Shown here one piece after another: positions 13,857-25,769 of a stretch of 64,000 bases of DNA; the first letter of the stretch is position 1, and each line of letters starts with the position of its first letter. The DNA comes from Liolophura sinensis (taxonomy: Eukaryota; Mollusca; Polyplacophora; Chitonida; Chitonidae). The DNA is taken from contig NC_088295.1 in assembly GCF_032854445.1 (NCBI RefSeq), positions 7,254,501 to 7,318,500 of the forward strand, read 5' to 3'. Below the pieces are notes generated by a model. The model did not search any database, was not told where the DNA came from, and saw only the letters and a list, made by a program, of their open reading frames with translations. The position numbers and the translations under genes were made by a program.

Positions 13857-14279
13857 ATGTTGTTTTGGGAGATTTTCGCCTTTCTCTCCTTATGTCTTCC
13901 AAGAGGAGTCTTCAGCCAAATACCCATCAGATTTGGAGCTATTATGCCAGAGACAATGACCTTTGGTTCACGAGCATTCAACAGTGCTACATTTAATACA
14001 TACTTCAGGGCCAAAAATGACAAACGATCGAAATTTAATCGATATTTTGACTATCAACGAACCGGACTTCGTGTTGCCATTAGTCATTTTAGTCCAGAGG
14101 AGATCTTAAAAGCTTTTTGTGAGAATATTTTACAAAATGATATGAACACTGTGATTATTGTGAATAACCCTTACTTGTTGGGTAGACACCAGGCTTTGGA
14201 AGGCTACATCTTTCAGTTAGCGGGATCCCTGGGACTGCCCATTCTATCCTGGAACGCCCAGCATTCCGTGGCCGACAGG
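13857..14279 (+). CDS. GRIN2: GluN2 exon 1: signal peptide and start of amino-terminal domain
   Basis: Codes residues 1-141. The start has A at -3 and opens a typical signal peptide (hydrophobic IFAFLSLCLP, likely cut after GVFS). The mature chain begins QIPIRFGAIMPE, the first strand of the periplasmic-binding-protein-like amino-terminal domain. The exon ends GTGGCCGACAGG before a strong gtaagt donor at 14280 (phase 0); VADR matches the MADK of vertebrate GluN2. A second, weak donor (gtgcac, 14284) would end the exon in phase 1 and is the only splice alternative I see for reading exon 2 without a frameshift. An upstream ATG at 13661 opens an overlapping frame, so upstream-ORF control of translation is possible but unproven. 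Confidence 0.9.
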
Positions 14280-14699
14280 GTAAGTGCACATAATGTATTG
14301 TAGATATCATATCAATAAAGTCATCAAAATATGTAGCAAAAGCGTTTTCATCACCGTACAATGTATCGGCTTTGATTCGTAATTTACTGGTTTTGTTTGT
14401 TAGGAAACTATTCTGGCCCCACCATAATGATGCAGTCATTGATGTAAGACTTATGGTAAAATTTCTCTGCTTATTTTTTAAAATTAAGCTCTAATTTTCA
14501 AATTTATCGTTAAAGTCTAGGACATCTCTATAAGCATTAAAAACATTCTTAAGATAAGTAACAATTTTAGAGCAATAATCTGTTTTGAAATTAAGACTAA
14601 CTCTGACTTAAGTCTAATATAGTTTCTTTTATCCCAAGGGCAGATTCTCAATTTACTGCCTAATAATCATGATACCACGACAAGTGGGAGTGACAAACC

Positions 14700-15620
14700 T
14701 GAACGAGATTGTTGATAACACGCTTATAATGTGACCTGTGGAATAGAAGAGACAAATCTGGCTGTGAATGTTCATAAGACATTCAATGGTGATATGTGAC
14801 ATGTCGGATGGGAGTGAGAAACCTGGGGAAGGATGTTGATAGCACGGTGATAATGTGACATGTCGGATGGGAGTGAGAAACCTGGGGAAGGATGTTGATA
14901 GCACGGTGATAATGTGACATGTCGGATGGGAGTGAGAAACCTGGGGAAGGATGTTGATAGCACGGTGATAATGTGACATGTCGGATGGGAGTGAGAAACC
15001 TGGGGAAGGATGTTGATAGCACGGTGATAATGTGACATGTCGGATGGGAGTGAGAAACCTGGGGAAGGATGTTGATAGCACGGTGATAATGTGACATGTC
15101 AGATGGAAGTGAGAAACCTGGGGAAGGATGTTGATAGCACGGTGATAATGTGACATGTCAGATGGGAGTGAGAAACCTGGGGAAGGATGTTGATAGCACG
15201 GTGGTAATGTGACATGTCGGATGGGAGTGAGAAACCTGGAGAAGGATGTTGATAGCACGATGTTGATGTGATCTTTGGGATAGGATTGACGAATCAGGGG
15301 TTGGATTTAAATAAGACCGCGATAATGTGACCTGTTGGGTGGGAGTGACAAACCTGGGGGTGAGTGTTGATAACACGGTGATAATATGGCCTGTGGGTTG
15401 GGGGAGACAAACGTATAGAACGACTATGATACAAATGGTGATAATATGGCCTGGGAGAGACAAACGTGGAGGACTACGATGATAAAAACGGTGATAATAT
15501 GGCCTGTGGGTTAGGAGGGACAAACGTGGAGGACGATGATGATACACAGTGGTAATGTGACCAGTGGGATGGGAGTGACAAAGCTGGGGGAGGATGTTGA
15601 TATCACAGTTACAATGTGAC
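14700..15620. repeat. 59-bp minisatellite in GluN2 intron 1
   Basis: A unit with gggaaggatgttgatagcac and ggtgataatgtgacatgtcg repeats at 59 bp about eight times almost perfectly (14790-15260), then decays to related units up to 15620. Confidence 0.95.
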
Positions 15621-15935
15621 CACAGTGACAACATGACCTGTGGATTGGAGTCACAAACATGGGGGGGGGGATGTTAATACCATAGTGACAACATGGCCTG
15701 TGGATTGGAGTCACAAAGCAGGGGGAGGATGTTAATACCATAGTGACAACATGACCTGTGGATTGGAGTCACAAAGCAGGGGGAGGATGTTAATACCATA
15801 GTGACAACATGACCTGTGGATTGGAGTCACAAAGCAGGGGGAGGATGTTGATACCATAGTGACAACATGACCTGTGGATTGGAGTTACAATCCTGAGGGA
15901 GGATGTTGATACCACAGCTACAATGTGACCCGTGG
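15621..15935. repeat. 58-bp minisatellite, related to the 59-bp array
   Basis: A unit with tagtgacaacatgacctgtg and attggagtcacaaagcaggg repeats at 58 bp about five times. Its ggaggatgttgatac block shows that it came from the neighbouring 59-bp array and expanded separately. Confidence 0.93.
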
Positions 15936-17140
15936 GATAAGTGTTCCCGGAGGATGTCTGGACGTCAGTGTGATTGTGTACGACCAGTCTCCTCCAGTTC
16001 TTGTCATTCCAGTTTCTCATGAGCTTTATGCCAGTTTATTGTTGACGCAGATGAGCAGATTCTTCAATGATTCAGATCTCTTACCGCTCTCGATTCCAAG
16101 AGTGACATAAATGTACCACTTTGTTGATATCACACATGCGCACAGCCATCTTGTTCACAATCAAACCAGTCTCCTGTCAATTCCAATTCCCACAGCCACA
16201 GTGGCGGTATATTTGAAATCACCCCAAGCTGATGTCATTTCCATGTAATTGTGTGACAATGCCAATTTAATATTGACACACATAAGTATTTAATGCAAAA
16301 TGAGTTCAAGTTCTCGATTCTCAGGGCGACAATATCAACTTGTTCTTTGTTCAGAATTCTCACTGGCATCATTATAATACCAATATACTACTGACATACG
16401 TAACCGTCTTATTCGTAGTTAGCTGAAATTCTTGTCCCTTCCGATCCTCTGGGTAACAAGAATAATGTATTAATGACATAAATAACTACCTTGTTCAAGG
16501 TCAGCCTATCACTTGCTACACCCGATCCGTAGGCTAAGAATACCAATTTATTATTGACATAAATAAGCATCTTGTTCAAAGCCATTCCAACTTCTTGTCA
16601 CCTCGGGTGACAAAACTAGTTTATTGCTGACATCCATGATCAGCTTATTCACTGTCTCCCCAAATTCGACATAACCGTCTTGCCCACCAGGTCATTATAG
16701 TCTGGACCTCATTGCATGACAATCAGACGGCAGGTGAGGATAGTGCTTGACAAAACATTAAGGTGATCGTTAACAAACCTACTGTGATATAAAAGCGAGC
16801 AATTGAATGATCTTTATACCCAGACATATTTTTAAAATGATGACATGGAACGCCCATTATATTTGACATCCGGTATACGAATGCCCTATATATGACGTCT
16901 GTATGGACACTTTTTAAAATGTTTTACAAGAGAAATGAAATAAACAGTTCCGACCCTATGCATTCAGAGATAAAAGTGTAACTCCGCTTGAACATGCTAT
17001 TTCTGCCTCCTCTGGGTTATCGGTGGACGACCCTCTACAATCGTCACCATTGACAGGTACCACTACTCCTAGCTCCAACCCACCAAGACACTAACCCGTG
17101 CTCGCACCTGTTGATTGACTATGAGTGATTTTTCTTGTAG
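15936..17140. repeat. Degenerate repeats in GluN2 intron 1
   Basis: 16000-16700 contains recurring blocks (attattgacataaataa, atcttgttca, cttgtcac) about 90-110 bp apart, an old decayed array. The remainder up to the exon-2 acceptor is unremarkable. Confidence 0.5.
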
Positions 17141-17318
17141 GTATCGGAAGAATCGATGATTCTGGAGTTCGCTCATCTATAGATCACCAGGTACAGGCGT
17201 TGTTAGCCGTCCTCCGTCGCTACGACTGGCCGGCTTTCTCCATCATCACCAGCGAGTTGTCTGGCTACAAGGACTTCCTTCACCTGCTTCGCCAGAAGAC
17301 GCGCTCGTCCCAGCACTG
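17141..17318 (+). CDS. GRIN2: GluN2 exon 2 (amino-terminal domain), with an apparent 1-bp frameshift
   Basis: Acceptor tttcttgtag, donor gtatgg at 17319 (phase 2, completing Trp with exon 3). The second part reads SSIDHQVQALLAVLRRYDW then SIITSELSGYKDFL, clear amino-terminal-domain sequence (vertebrate: SIQQQ...YDW...GYQDF). The first part reads VSEESMILEFAH in the frame supplied by exon 1 and matches the expected position, but that frame meets TAG at 17180. One missing base near 17174-17177 explains both. The alternative weak exon-1 donor gives a different, less family-like stretch (IGRIDDSGVR). I favour a one-base deletion or error, without proof. Confidence 0.8.
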
Positions 17319-18239
17319 GTATGGTATTGGTGAGGACGGTACAGATCTGCGCCGCAGGTGACCTTCTCGGTTTCTCGCTATAGCTTTCTAAGTAAATTCT
17401 GAGTGGGTGTTCAGTTACGACAGAGTTACGACCACCATATGTAACACACCCAGGGTGCTCTGCGCGCCTTGATTGGTTACGGGTTGTGCACTAATGACGA
17501 TGAGTCTGTTTTTCTTTAATTACTCACCTTTTCATGCTGATGGATGTGTGCAAAGTGTTTGTGTGATCACAGCATGGTCTGTCTGATAACAGCCCTCATT
17601 AGATTCTATCGACAGCTCTTTGTTTCCCCAGCAACTTTATGTCCGGTGATTTTAGCGATTTTGTTTTTAGGCCTGATTTTACTCAGCCTGCATGTGTTAA
17701 CCAGGGTATCTGATACCGCATGCCGCATGTCGATCAGGTTTAGGGTATAGGGTAATGCATGCCGCATGCGCATCAGACTTAGGGTATAGGGTACCGCATG
17801 CAGCATGAGCAACACTGCCGATGATTCCTTCCTTGTTTTATGTTCAACGAGTACCTGGAAATTGTTCTGCTTGCCATGTTGTCAGACATCTGGAGAACGT
17901 AATGATGTGCTACCAGCGGAATAACGGTAAACTGACAGGCGTGACCGCTCTTTTGACCTCTACAGCAGCAACGCTTTAAGAAGCCTGCCTGTTGGCTCTT
18001 AATCATCTCATTGAGGTTGGCCAGCCTCTTTCCGCCCTCCAGTAATGACCCTGTAAGCATGATAATCAGGGAAGAGGTTAACATATCCAGTGAACACCCC
18101 GAAGCGCAGGTATGGGTCACTGCTGCTATGATCTTGTAGCCTGTGCGCTTTCCTGCCTCTGCATGGGCCCACTGTGGGCCACACCTCTGTCACAGCAATA
18201 GTCACCGGTTACGTTGTGTGAATAAAACACTTGCTTTTC
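17319..18239. other. GluN2 intron 2, first part
   Basis: Holds a ~45-bp unit in about three copies at 17700-17810 (gcatgccgcat, ttagggtatagggta). A GC-richer block at 17850-18205 has a 65-codon minus-strand frame (18008-18205, DPYLRFGVFTGYVNLFPDYH) that looks protein-like but is isolated; possibly a decayed mobile-element piece. Confidence 0.35.
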
Positions 18240-18905
18240 GTGAACACCTGATCATTCCCATGACCATACCTGACTATCCCCCTGGCGGTACCTGACTATC
18301 CCTCTGGCGGTACCTAACTATCCCTATGGCGGAACCTATCCCCCTGGCGGTACCTGACTACCCCCCTGAAGGTACCTGACTAATCCCCTAACGGTACTTG
18401 ACTAATTCTCTGGGAGTACTGGACTTGCCCCGTGACGGTACCAGACCACCCCATGATGGTATCTGACTACCCCATGATAGTACCTGGCTCGCCCCATAAC
18501 GGTACCTGACTACCCCACGACCGTACCTGACTACCCCATGGCGGTACCTGACTATCCCCCTGGCGGTACCGGACTCGCCCAATGACGGTATCAGACCCTG
18601 ACGGTACTTGTCTGATCTCATGATGGTACCTGACTATTCCCCTGGCGGTACCGGACTCGCCCCATGACTGTACCTGACTATTTCCCTGGCGGTAGCTGAG
18701 TCGTCCCATGACGACACCTAATGCCCCTGGCAGTACCTGTCTGAGGCATATTATCCTCTTGCGGCCCCCGTGGCCGAGGTAAGCGACGTGCCTGTTCTGC
18801 ATGCTGGCGGTACTTGATTATCCCCATGCCGGTGACTGACTATTTTCCTAACGGTACCTGACTATCTCCCTGACGGTGCCTGACTATCCCCTGACGGTAT
18901 CCCTC
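18240..18905. repeat. ~22-24-bp degenerate minisatellite in GluN2 intron 2
   Basis: About 25 variable copies of ctgactatccccctggcggt. Unit length and sequence vary throughout, suggesting an old array. Confidence 0.9.
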
Positions 18906-19074
18906 TGACAGGCTCAATATGACATGCTTAGTATGACAGGCTGATTTTGCCAATGTGATTTTGCATTGTAGTTATGCTGGTGTAAGTAAAGATTGCAGAC
19001 TAATTACATATCAGTATGACTGTAATGTTTGCAATTTTGTTATGTCGCTATGACCAATAAGGGTTGGATACTAA

Positions 19075-20640
19075 CCACACCATGATCCCTTGTGCCGATA
19101 TGACTGTAAGGCTTGCCCTCGCCTTATGCCGATATGCCTGTGAGGTTTGCCCTCGCCTTATGCCGATATGCCTGTGAGGCTTGCCCTCGCCTTATGCCGA
19201 TATGCCTGTGAGGCTTGCCCTCGCCTTATGCCGATTTGACTGTAAGGCTTGCCCTCGCCTTATGCCGATATGCCTGTGAGGCTTGCACTCGCCTTATGCC
19301 GATATGACTGTAAAGCTTGCACTCGCCTTATGCCCACATGCCTGTGGGGCTTGCACTCGCCTTATGCCATATGCTTGTGAGGCTTGCACTCGCCTTATGC
19401 CCATATGCCTGTGAGGCTTGCACTCGCCTTATGCCGATATGACTGTAAGGCTTGCCCTCGCCTTATGCCGATATGCCTGTAAGGCTTGCCCTCGCCTTAT
19501 GCCGATATGCCTGTGAGGCTTGCCCTTGCCTTATGCCGACATGCCTGTGAGGCTTGCACTCGCCTTATGCCGACATGCCTGTGAGGCTTGCACTCGCCTT
19601 ATGCCGATATGCCTGTGAGGCTTGCACTCGCCTTGTGCCGATATGACTGTAAGGCGTGCTCTGCACCTTATGTCCATATGACTGTAAGACTTGCCCTCGC
19701 TTAATGCGTATATGACCCGTTAATACTTGCCCTCGCCTTATGCCAATATGCCTGTGAGGCTTGCCCTCGCCTTATGCCGACATGCCTGTGAGGCTTGCCC
19801 TTGCCTTATGCCGATATGCCTGTGAGGCTTGCCCTTGCCTTATGCTGATATGCCTGTGAGGTTTGCCCTCGCCTTATGCCGATATGCCTGTGAGGCTTGC
19901 CCTTGCCTTATGCTGATATGCCTGTGAGGCTTGCCCTCGCCTTATGCCGATATGACTGTGAGGCTTGCCCTCGCCTTATGCCGACATGCCCGTGAGGCTT
20001 GCACTCGCCTTATGCCGATATGACTGTAAGACTTGCCCTCGCCTAATGCGTATATGACCCGTTAATACTTGCCCTCGCCTTATGTATGACCCGCCCGTTA
20101 ATACTTGCTCTCGCGTTATGGCGATATGACTGTAAGACTTGCGTTCGCCTTATGCCGATGTGACCCGTTAAGACTTTCTCTCGCCTTATGCTGATTTGAC
20201 TGCGAGGTTCGCTCTTGCCTTATGCCAGTAAATCTGTAAGGATTGCAGATTAACCGTATCGGACATAGTTGTAAATTTGCTGGGGCCTCACGGCGATATG
20301 ACTGACTGTGGGTTTTCTGTGCAGAGATGACTGTAGTAAGAAATATTACCTACCTAAATTTGTCGGTTACAAGCTGTGTAAAAACATGTCGTTCTCAGCT
20401 GTTACGATGTTGTGCTTTTGACACCGATTTGTTTTAGACGCGTTGTGTTCTCCATAGTTACGGGATGGTTATACTGATATGACTGTAAGGGTTGCTGGCG
20501 CCTGATGCCCATATCAGTGCTGGCGTCTAATTTCAAAATGGCCGTGAGGTTTATACCGGTAAAACCTTATGCAGATATGACTTTAAGGCTTGCTGTTCAG
20601 CTATGCGGATAAGGCTGTTAGGGTCACGAGCTCGTCATGT
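19075..20640. repeat. 34-bp minisatellite in GluN2 intron 2
   Basis: About 33 copies of a unit joining tatgcctgtgaggcttgccc and tcgccttatgccga, clean from 19080 to 20050 and decaying to 20640. Confidence 0.95.
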
Positions 20641-21589
20641 GCCTATGTGACTAAAGGATTTTCGAACGCGTTTTGCAGAATTTTGCGTTGTATTGTTTTG
20701 TGTGGATCTTTCTTTGAACTAGAGACGTTTTTATAGTTGACAGGCATGTCTTTACTGGATGCTTTATTTGTGCTACCCTACCAGAATGCTCCCCCTTCAC
20801 ATGTAGACAGCACATCCCTAGACACCAACCAGCGGCAGCGAACACCAGCGTTCTGGCCTGTCTCATAGTGAAGGATATGCAGAAGGTCACAGCGTCGAAT
20901 TTCTCCAAACAATAAAACAATATGAAACCCAAGAACTGAAGAGCTATAAATCGTCTTCATAAAATCAACTTCTGTCAGCAATCTGATTACCTTGGGATTT
21001 TGCTAAAATTGTTCATTTCCTTCGAACAATAAGTGCAATTCAATGCTTCAGACACGGTATCACTGACGTTTGCTTCCGTCTGAATGTGGATGATTTGCAT
21101 CTTAGGAGGAATCAAGTGTTGTTACCAGCTCATACATCTACATATATCGTAGTCTGTATATTTGAAGTCATCTGTAGTTAAACACAGCACTACAAATAGC
21201 GAGTCTAGTAGATAATGTTCCGAGTAGTTAATCCCTTGGTTACAGTGTAGAAGAGGTATAACATCATATTTTACATAGAGACTGTCGGTTCCCGGAAAGT
21301 GATGCGTGTCTGTTCAATCATCTCATTGATACCGTTTTCATAATAAAATATTCCCTGACAGTAAAATATATTTTCCTATTTTCTTATCTTTTTTTCATCA
21401 TTTTTTCGTATATGCATATATATTTCGGTGTTTTCAGAACTACATAAGGTAATTTGTCATGATTTTATATTTATGTACAAGTAGTTTTAGAGCTTTGTTA
21501 ATTTACTAAAAAGCTACTGATTCTGTTATGAATAACTTGGCCAGTTTATATTGGTTGGCATGTATCTGGGAAGAGGAGGAAGTACCAAA
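20641..21589. other. GluN2 intron 2, no feature seen
   Basis: AT-rich unique-looking intron sequence; frames on the minus strand (20651-20981) show no family signature. Confidence 0.5.
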
Positions 21590-22165
21590 TTTGAGATGAT
21601 GAAAGAAACAAATGCTGTGAGGTGGGGTCGGGGATATAGGGGTATGACCAACCAACCACGACAGATGGGGTGAGAGCGGGGGTAAGAGGGTAGGACCAAA
21701 CAAACACGACAGATGGGACGAGAGCTAGAGTAGGGGGGAATGACCAAACAAGCACGATAGATTGGGCGAGAGCGAGGGTATAGGGGAAAGGCCAACCAAA
21801 CACGACAGATGGGATAAAAGCCAAGCGGATAGTGATGTAGCCGACCAAACACGACAAGTCAAGTGAGAGCGAGAGTATTGTGGTATTTTCTACGAAAACA
21901 CGACAAATGGGTGGAGAGAGGGCAGAGTGGTACAGCCGACCAAACAGGACAGGTGAGGCGTAGTGGTATAGTCGGCCAAGCACGACATGTGGGGTGAGAG
22001 CAGGGGGTAGGGGTAGTGGTAGAGCCGACCAAACACGACAGGTGGGGGGAGAGTTTTGTGGCAGTACCTATGAAACACAACAGGTACGTGGGGTGACAGC
22101 GGGCATAGTGGTATAGATGAGCGAAGTTTTTGTGGTATAGCCAGTCAAACACTAGGTGCGTATTA
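21590..22165. repeat. ~43-60-bp degenerate array in GluN2 intron 2
   Basis: Repeated gaccaaacacgacagatggg followed by variable agagcgagggtatagggg-type spacers, about 11 copies. Confidence 0.88.
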
Positions 22166-22953
22166 GTATCCCCTATTAACACAGAACTCTACCCTGACTC
22201 TGAGCATTTGCAATCTGCGGTGGCTTCTTATAGTAAGCATAATGTTACTCTTTTGCACAAGAAGTGTAGAGACAAGACTAGTAAGGTAATCGTTATGATA
22301 GCAACATGAAAGAAATATCTAATATGGGCTGCAAATAAAATAAACCTAGTTTGGAAAGACTGGGTTTAAGGGGTTAAATCTTTAAATTAGCCCAATTTAT
22401 TATAACGTGAATTGCAGGAATGTATTTCTTCTGTTACGTCCCATGACATCACTCTGCAGTTTTTCGCCCGTCTTTATTTCCTTCCATAAACACTTGAGTT
22501 ACTTGACAGACGAGCAGTAACCATACGTTGAGGAGGCGTATAAATCCAGATGGTAACAAAGTTTCAATCGTAGGAGTGTAGGCCTACTCAAGTTTTCTCT
22601 TCCACACACACATGATTTCATCAATTTAAAGAAAACTCCAGAAAATACATCTGAAGGAACAAGACTCGTACAAACAGATCATGTGTGACATTTATGGTTG
22701 TGATTATATACAGGGAGGCTTTCATTTTGTTAAGTTTGTGTTAGGCCTGCTTTTGGAGTCAATGCCATTGACTTTGTCCTGTGGTCTGCCCGTGTGTATG
22801 TTTGGCCGTCAACGTTTGTAATGTTCAACGTGTCCTTTGCTTTTCACATCTTGTTGTCAGCTGTCTAATTTGGTTAGTTTCCAGCTGAGTCATTACCCTG
22901 GCAGAAAGTCATATTCTGGATGACATATATCATTTACATTTCACTCTTTACAG
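22166..22953. other. GluN2 intron 2, last part
   Basis: No repeat, gene or RNA recognised up to the exon-3 acceptor. Confidence 0.5.
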
Positions 22954-23067
22954 GTTTGAAATTTTGAATGAATTAATTTTAACCGACGACTCTCAAGCGT
23001 ATCTTCAGCGACAGCTTTTAAAACTGAAGAACTCGGACACAAGAATTATCCTACTTTATGCTTCCAC
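22954..23067 (+). CDS. GRIN2: GluN2 exon 3 (amino-terminal domain)
   Basis: Acceptor tcactctttacag; donor gtgagt. One base completes the Trp codon from exon 2, then FEILNELILTDDSQAYLQRQ and LLKLKNSDTRIILLYAS. This is the strand-helix-strand unit ending in ILLYxS/C that is characteristic of GluN2 amino-terminal domains. It ends in phase 2 and continues as Thr in exon 4. The exon is preceded by a 5.6-kb intron, the longest in the gene, carrying two large minisatellites. Confidence 0.88.
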
Positions 23068-23309
23068 GTGAGTGTTGTTTTTAACTCTATTAATACCTCT
23101 TCATAAATATCGCCCACACCGACTGTACTACTGTACAAATATGTGTAATGTTACTTACATACTCGACGTAAGCTATTTCACAAACACTTGTATAAATGTT
23201 ACTATTATATACTTTTAATGTGTTACTATACAGCTATGTGATAATGCTGTTTTGATATCTAAACGCCCATATATATGTTGCGGTGTGTTAGAAGAGTCAG
23301 TACATGATT

Positions 23310-23504
23310 TTTTTTATACGACGGCGGCCAGTATTATGGTGGGTGGAAACCGGGCAGAGCCCCGGGGACCATCCGCAGGTTGCTGACAGACCTTCCAACA
23401 TACGGCCGGAGCTGGACTTGAACTCACAGCGACCGCATTGGTGAGAGGCTCCTGGGTCATTACGCTGCGTTAGTGCGCTAACCAACTGTGCCACGGAGGC
23501 CCCG
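23310..23504 (-). mobile_element. tRNA-derived SINE, tail-truncated copy
   Basis: The tRNA-like head (ggcctccgtggcacagttgg on minus) and body with cataatactggccgccgtcg are present; the ATTT tail is missing and there are small internal deletions. It lies in GluN2 intron 3, antisense to the gene. Confidence 0.88.
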
Positions 23505-24300
23505 TCAATAGATGAAGGATTAATGTCGTGGTGGAGGGACAAATCGCTAAATAGATGCGTGAAGAATTAGGTTATGGCGGGACCGGCCTGTCATTATATG
23601 TGGACGCGATGAGTGTCATGGAGGGTATGTCAATAGATGCTGTTGAAAGTTATGGTGAAGGATAAGACCTGTCAACAGATGTGGAAGCGATGAATTGCGC
23701 GTTGGAGGGACAGGCCAGTCATTAGATGTGGAGGCGATAAATGACGCTTTGGAATGAATATCGCGAGGGAGGAACAGGCTTGTCAATAGATGTGTAAGCG
23801 ATGAATGTCGTGGAGAATATGTGAATAGATGCGGATAAGAGATATAGTGAAGGATAAGGCCTGTCAGCAGATGTTGAAGCGATGAATGCCCTTTATGGAC
23901 AGGCCTATCAATATATGACTGTCCTGAAGGACACGACAGTCATTAGATTAGGAGGCGATGAATGACGCGTTGGAATGAATTTCGCGAAAGAGGATCATGT
24001 CTGTCAGTTGATGTGGAAGTGATGAATGATGTGGAGGGACAGGCTGCTCAGTAGATGTGGAAGCGATATATGTCGTGGAGGATCAAGCCTATCAAAAGAT
24101 GTGGAAGCGATGAATGTCACGGAGGAGAGGCGTGTGCAAAAAGATGCGGAATCGACGAATGTCGTGGCGGCACATGCATGACAATAGATGTGGACAAATG
24201 CTATAGTGAAGAATGACGCCTGTCAACAGATGTTAAAGCGATGAATGTCGTTGAGGGACAGGTCTCTCAATAGATGTGACAAGCGATGGGTAGACTTGGA
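23505..24300. repeat. Degenerate ~45-60-bp array in GluN2 intron 3
   Basis: Recurrent gatgtggaagcgatgaatgt and gagggacaggcctgtcaata blocks at irregular spacing, about 15 copies. Confidence 0.88.
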
Positions 24301-25474
24301 ACCGATGAATCTCCAGTTAAACATGTATATATTAGTAGCCAAGGGCACTATGGCGTAATTGCGGTGGTCATAATTGATAGATCCATGACTGGCGACATTA
24401 AATGGCTAATAAATAAAAATGAAAAATTATATGAAAAGTCAAACTGTTGTGCCACTTCTTGATATTGAATTTAGTAGGAAATTGTCAAGTGCAAACGAAA
24501 TGTCTCGGGATGTGACCAGACAGACTTGGAGCGAGTCTGGGGATGTGACCAGACAGCCTTGGATCGAGTCTGGGGAAAAGTTAATTGGATAGTACATGAA
24601 ATAAAAAATTTACTAACTTCATCCCAGTGTGGGGTCTGCTGGGTAGTAACTCTATGTTTGATGACACTTTTAAAATGAGGTCCAGCTGTTACCGTCATTA
24701 TTTACATTGGGACAATATCTCCAGCTGAGACTCGTGCTTGTGGTGAAATTACTCCCTCAGATTACAGTTTGCTCATTTGCCGGCCACACCTGAGCCAAAT
24801 GCTGAACTGCTTGTGGAACACCCGGTGTGAACGGCTCAAGCGATTTGAAGGCGCGCCTTCATCCCACCAAGGGCTCTGTTCCAGGGGAGATAACTCTTCA
24901 AGCTTCCCATCATCGGCCGAGTATCGTGCAACTCTGGAAGGAAACATGTGATTTAGCCTATGCAAAGTACACATGATAAGTGAATATGTATGAAGCCACG
25001 CCCTCTACAATAAGACCAAATGGCAGTTTACTGTTCATTATGAAAGTGTGTTTGCTAATGTGAATAAATGCCTTGTGGTTAGTCCAGGGCTAAAAAATAT
25101 ATCGTGCAACTGGTATACCACACAGAAAGCCAGTCCTGTGATGAAAAATATCAGACGCTCATCTACCCCACGTGTTGATTAATTGTTGTTTGTCTCGCTC
25201 ATGTGACTGCCGAGACAGCTGATAGCTGCGACAATGTAATGATCATACAGACAGGATAGTTGTAGACCTACTGTTAAAGGTGTTCTGGAATATTTCAGAA
25301 TGTCTCGTGTACTGCCGCCGCGGTGTTAAATAATGCCATAAAACGTCTTCTCTGATACCTCTGAAGGTGTGTTCTGCAGCAACGTAAATGGGCTGTAAGA
25401 CTTATATTTTCACAGAAGGGTTTCAATTATGGGTAAATTCTAGACTATACATGACATATGTTTGCTGACTTCAG
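24301..25474. other. GluN2 intron 3, last part
   Basis: Holds a 34-bp direct duplication at about 24510-24580 (gtgaccagacag-cttgga, gagtctgggga). No gene seen. Confidence 0.5.
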
Positions 25475-25611
25475 GAAAGAAGCTCGTCACATCATGACGG
25501 CTGCGGCTAACGTGTCCCTGACAAGTCCTCGCTACATGTGGCTGGTCACCCAAGCAACCGTGGAGCGACTGGAGAGGAAGGCGTCAGCCGAGTTCCCAGA
25601 GGGAATGATTG
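25475..25611 (+). CDS. GRIN2: GluN2 exon 4 (amino-terminal domain)
   Basis: Acceptor tgctgacttcag, donor gtaaat, ending in phase 1. It codes (T)KEARHIMTAAANVSLTSPRY, then MWLVTQATVERLERK and FPEGMIG, matching the [25 protein letters not shown]...FPTGLIS stretch of vertebrate GluN2. No gaps or stops. The downstream intron is filled by a 50-bp minisatellite. Confidence 0.88.
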
Positions 25612-25769
25612 GTAAATTCATTGTGAGATTTCAACGGTTACAACTAATATTACAGACAATATATAAAAATTTTGCTGTTTTATTTTCACTTTCATTTAAG
25701 GTAATTTGAGATCGTAATTGCAGGGTTCGTGATCACGAAACCTCCTAGGTTTTTTTTCAGATATTCCAA

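Noticed and set aside
14653-15634. 201- and 158-codon minus-strand frames of SHYHRAINIL-type repeats
   Set aside because: The 59-bp intronic minisatellite lacks stops in some frames; they lie antisense in GluN2 intron 1.
17740-17800. Telomere-like ttagggtataggg
   Set aside because: Only two or three copies within a longer ~45-bp unit; not a (TTAGGG)n tract.
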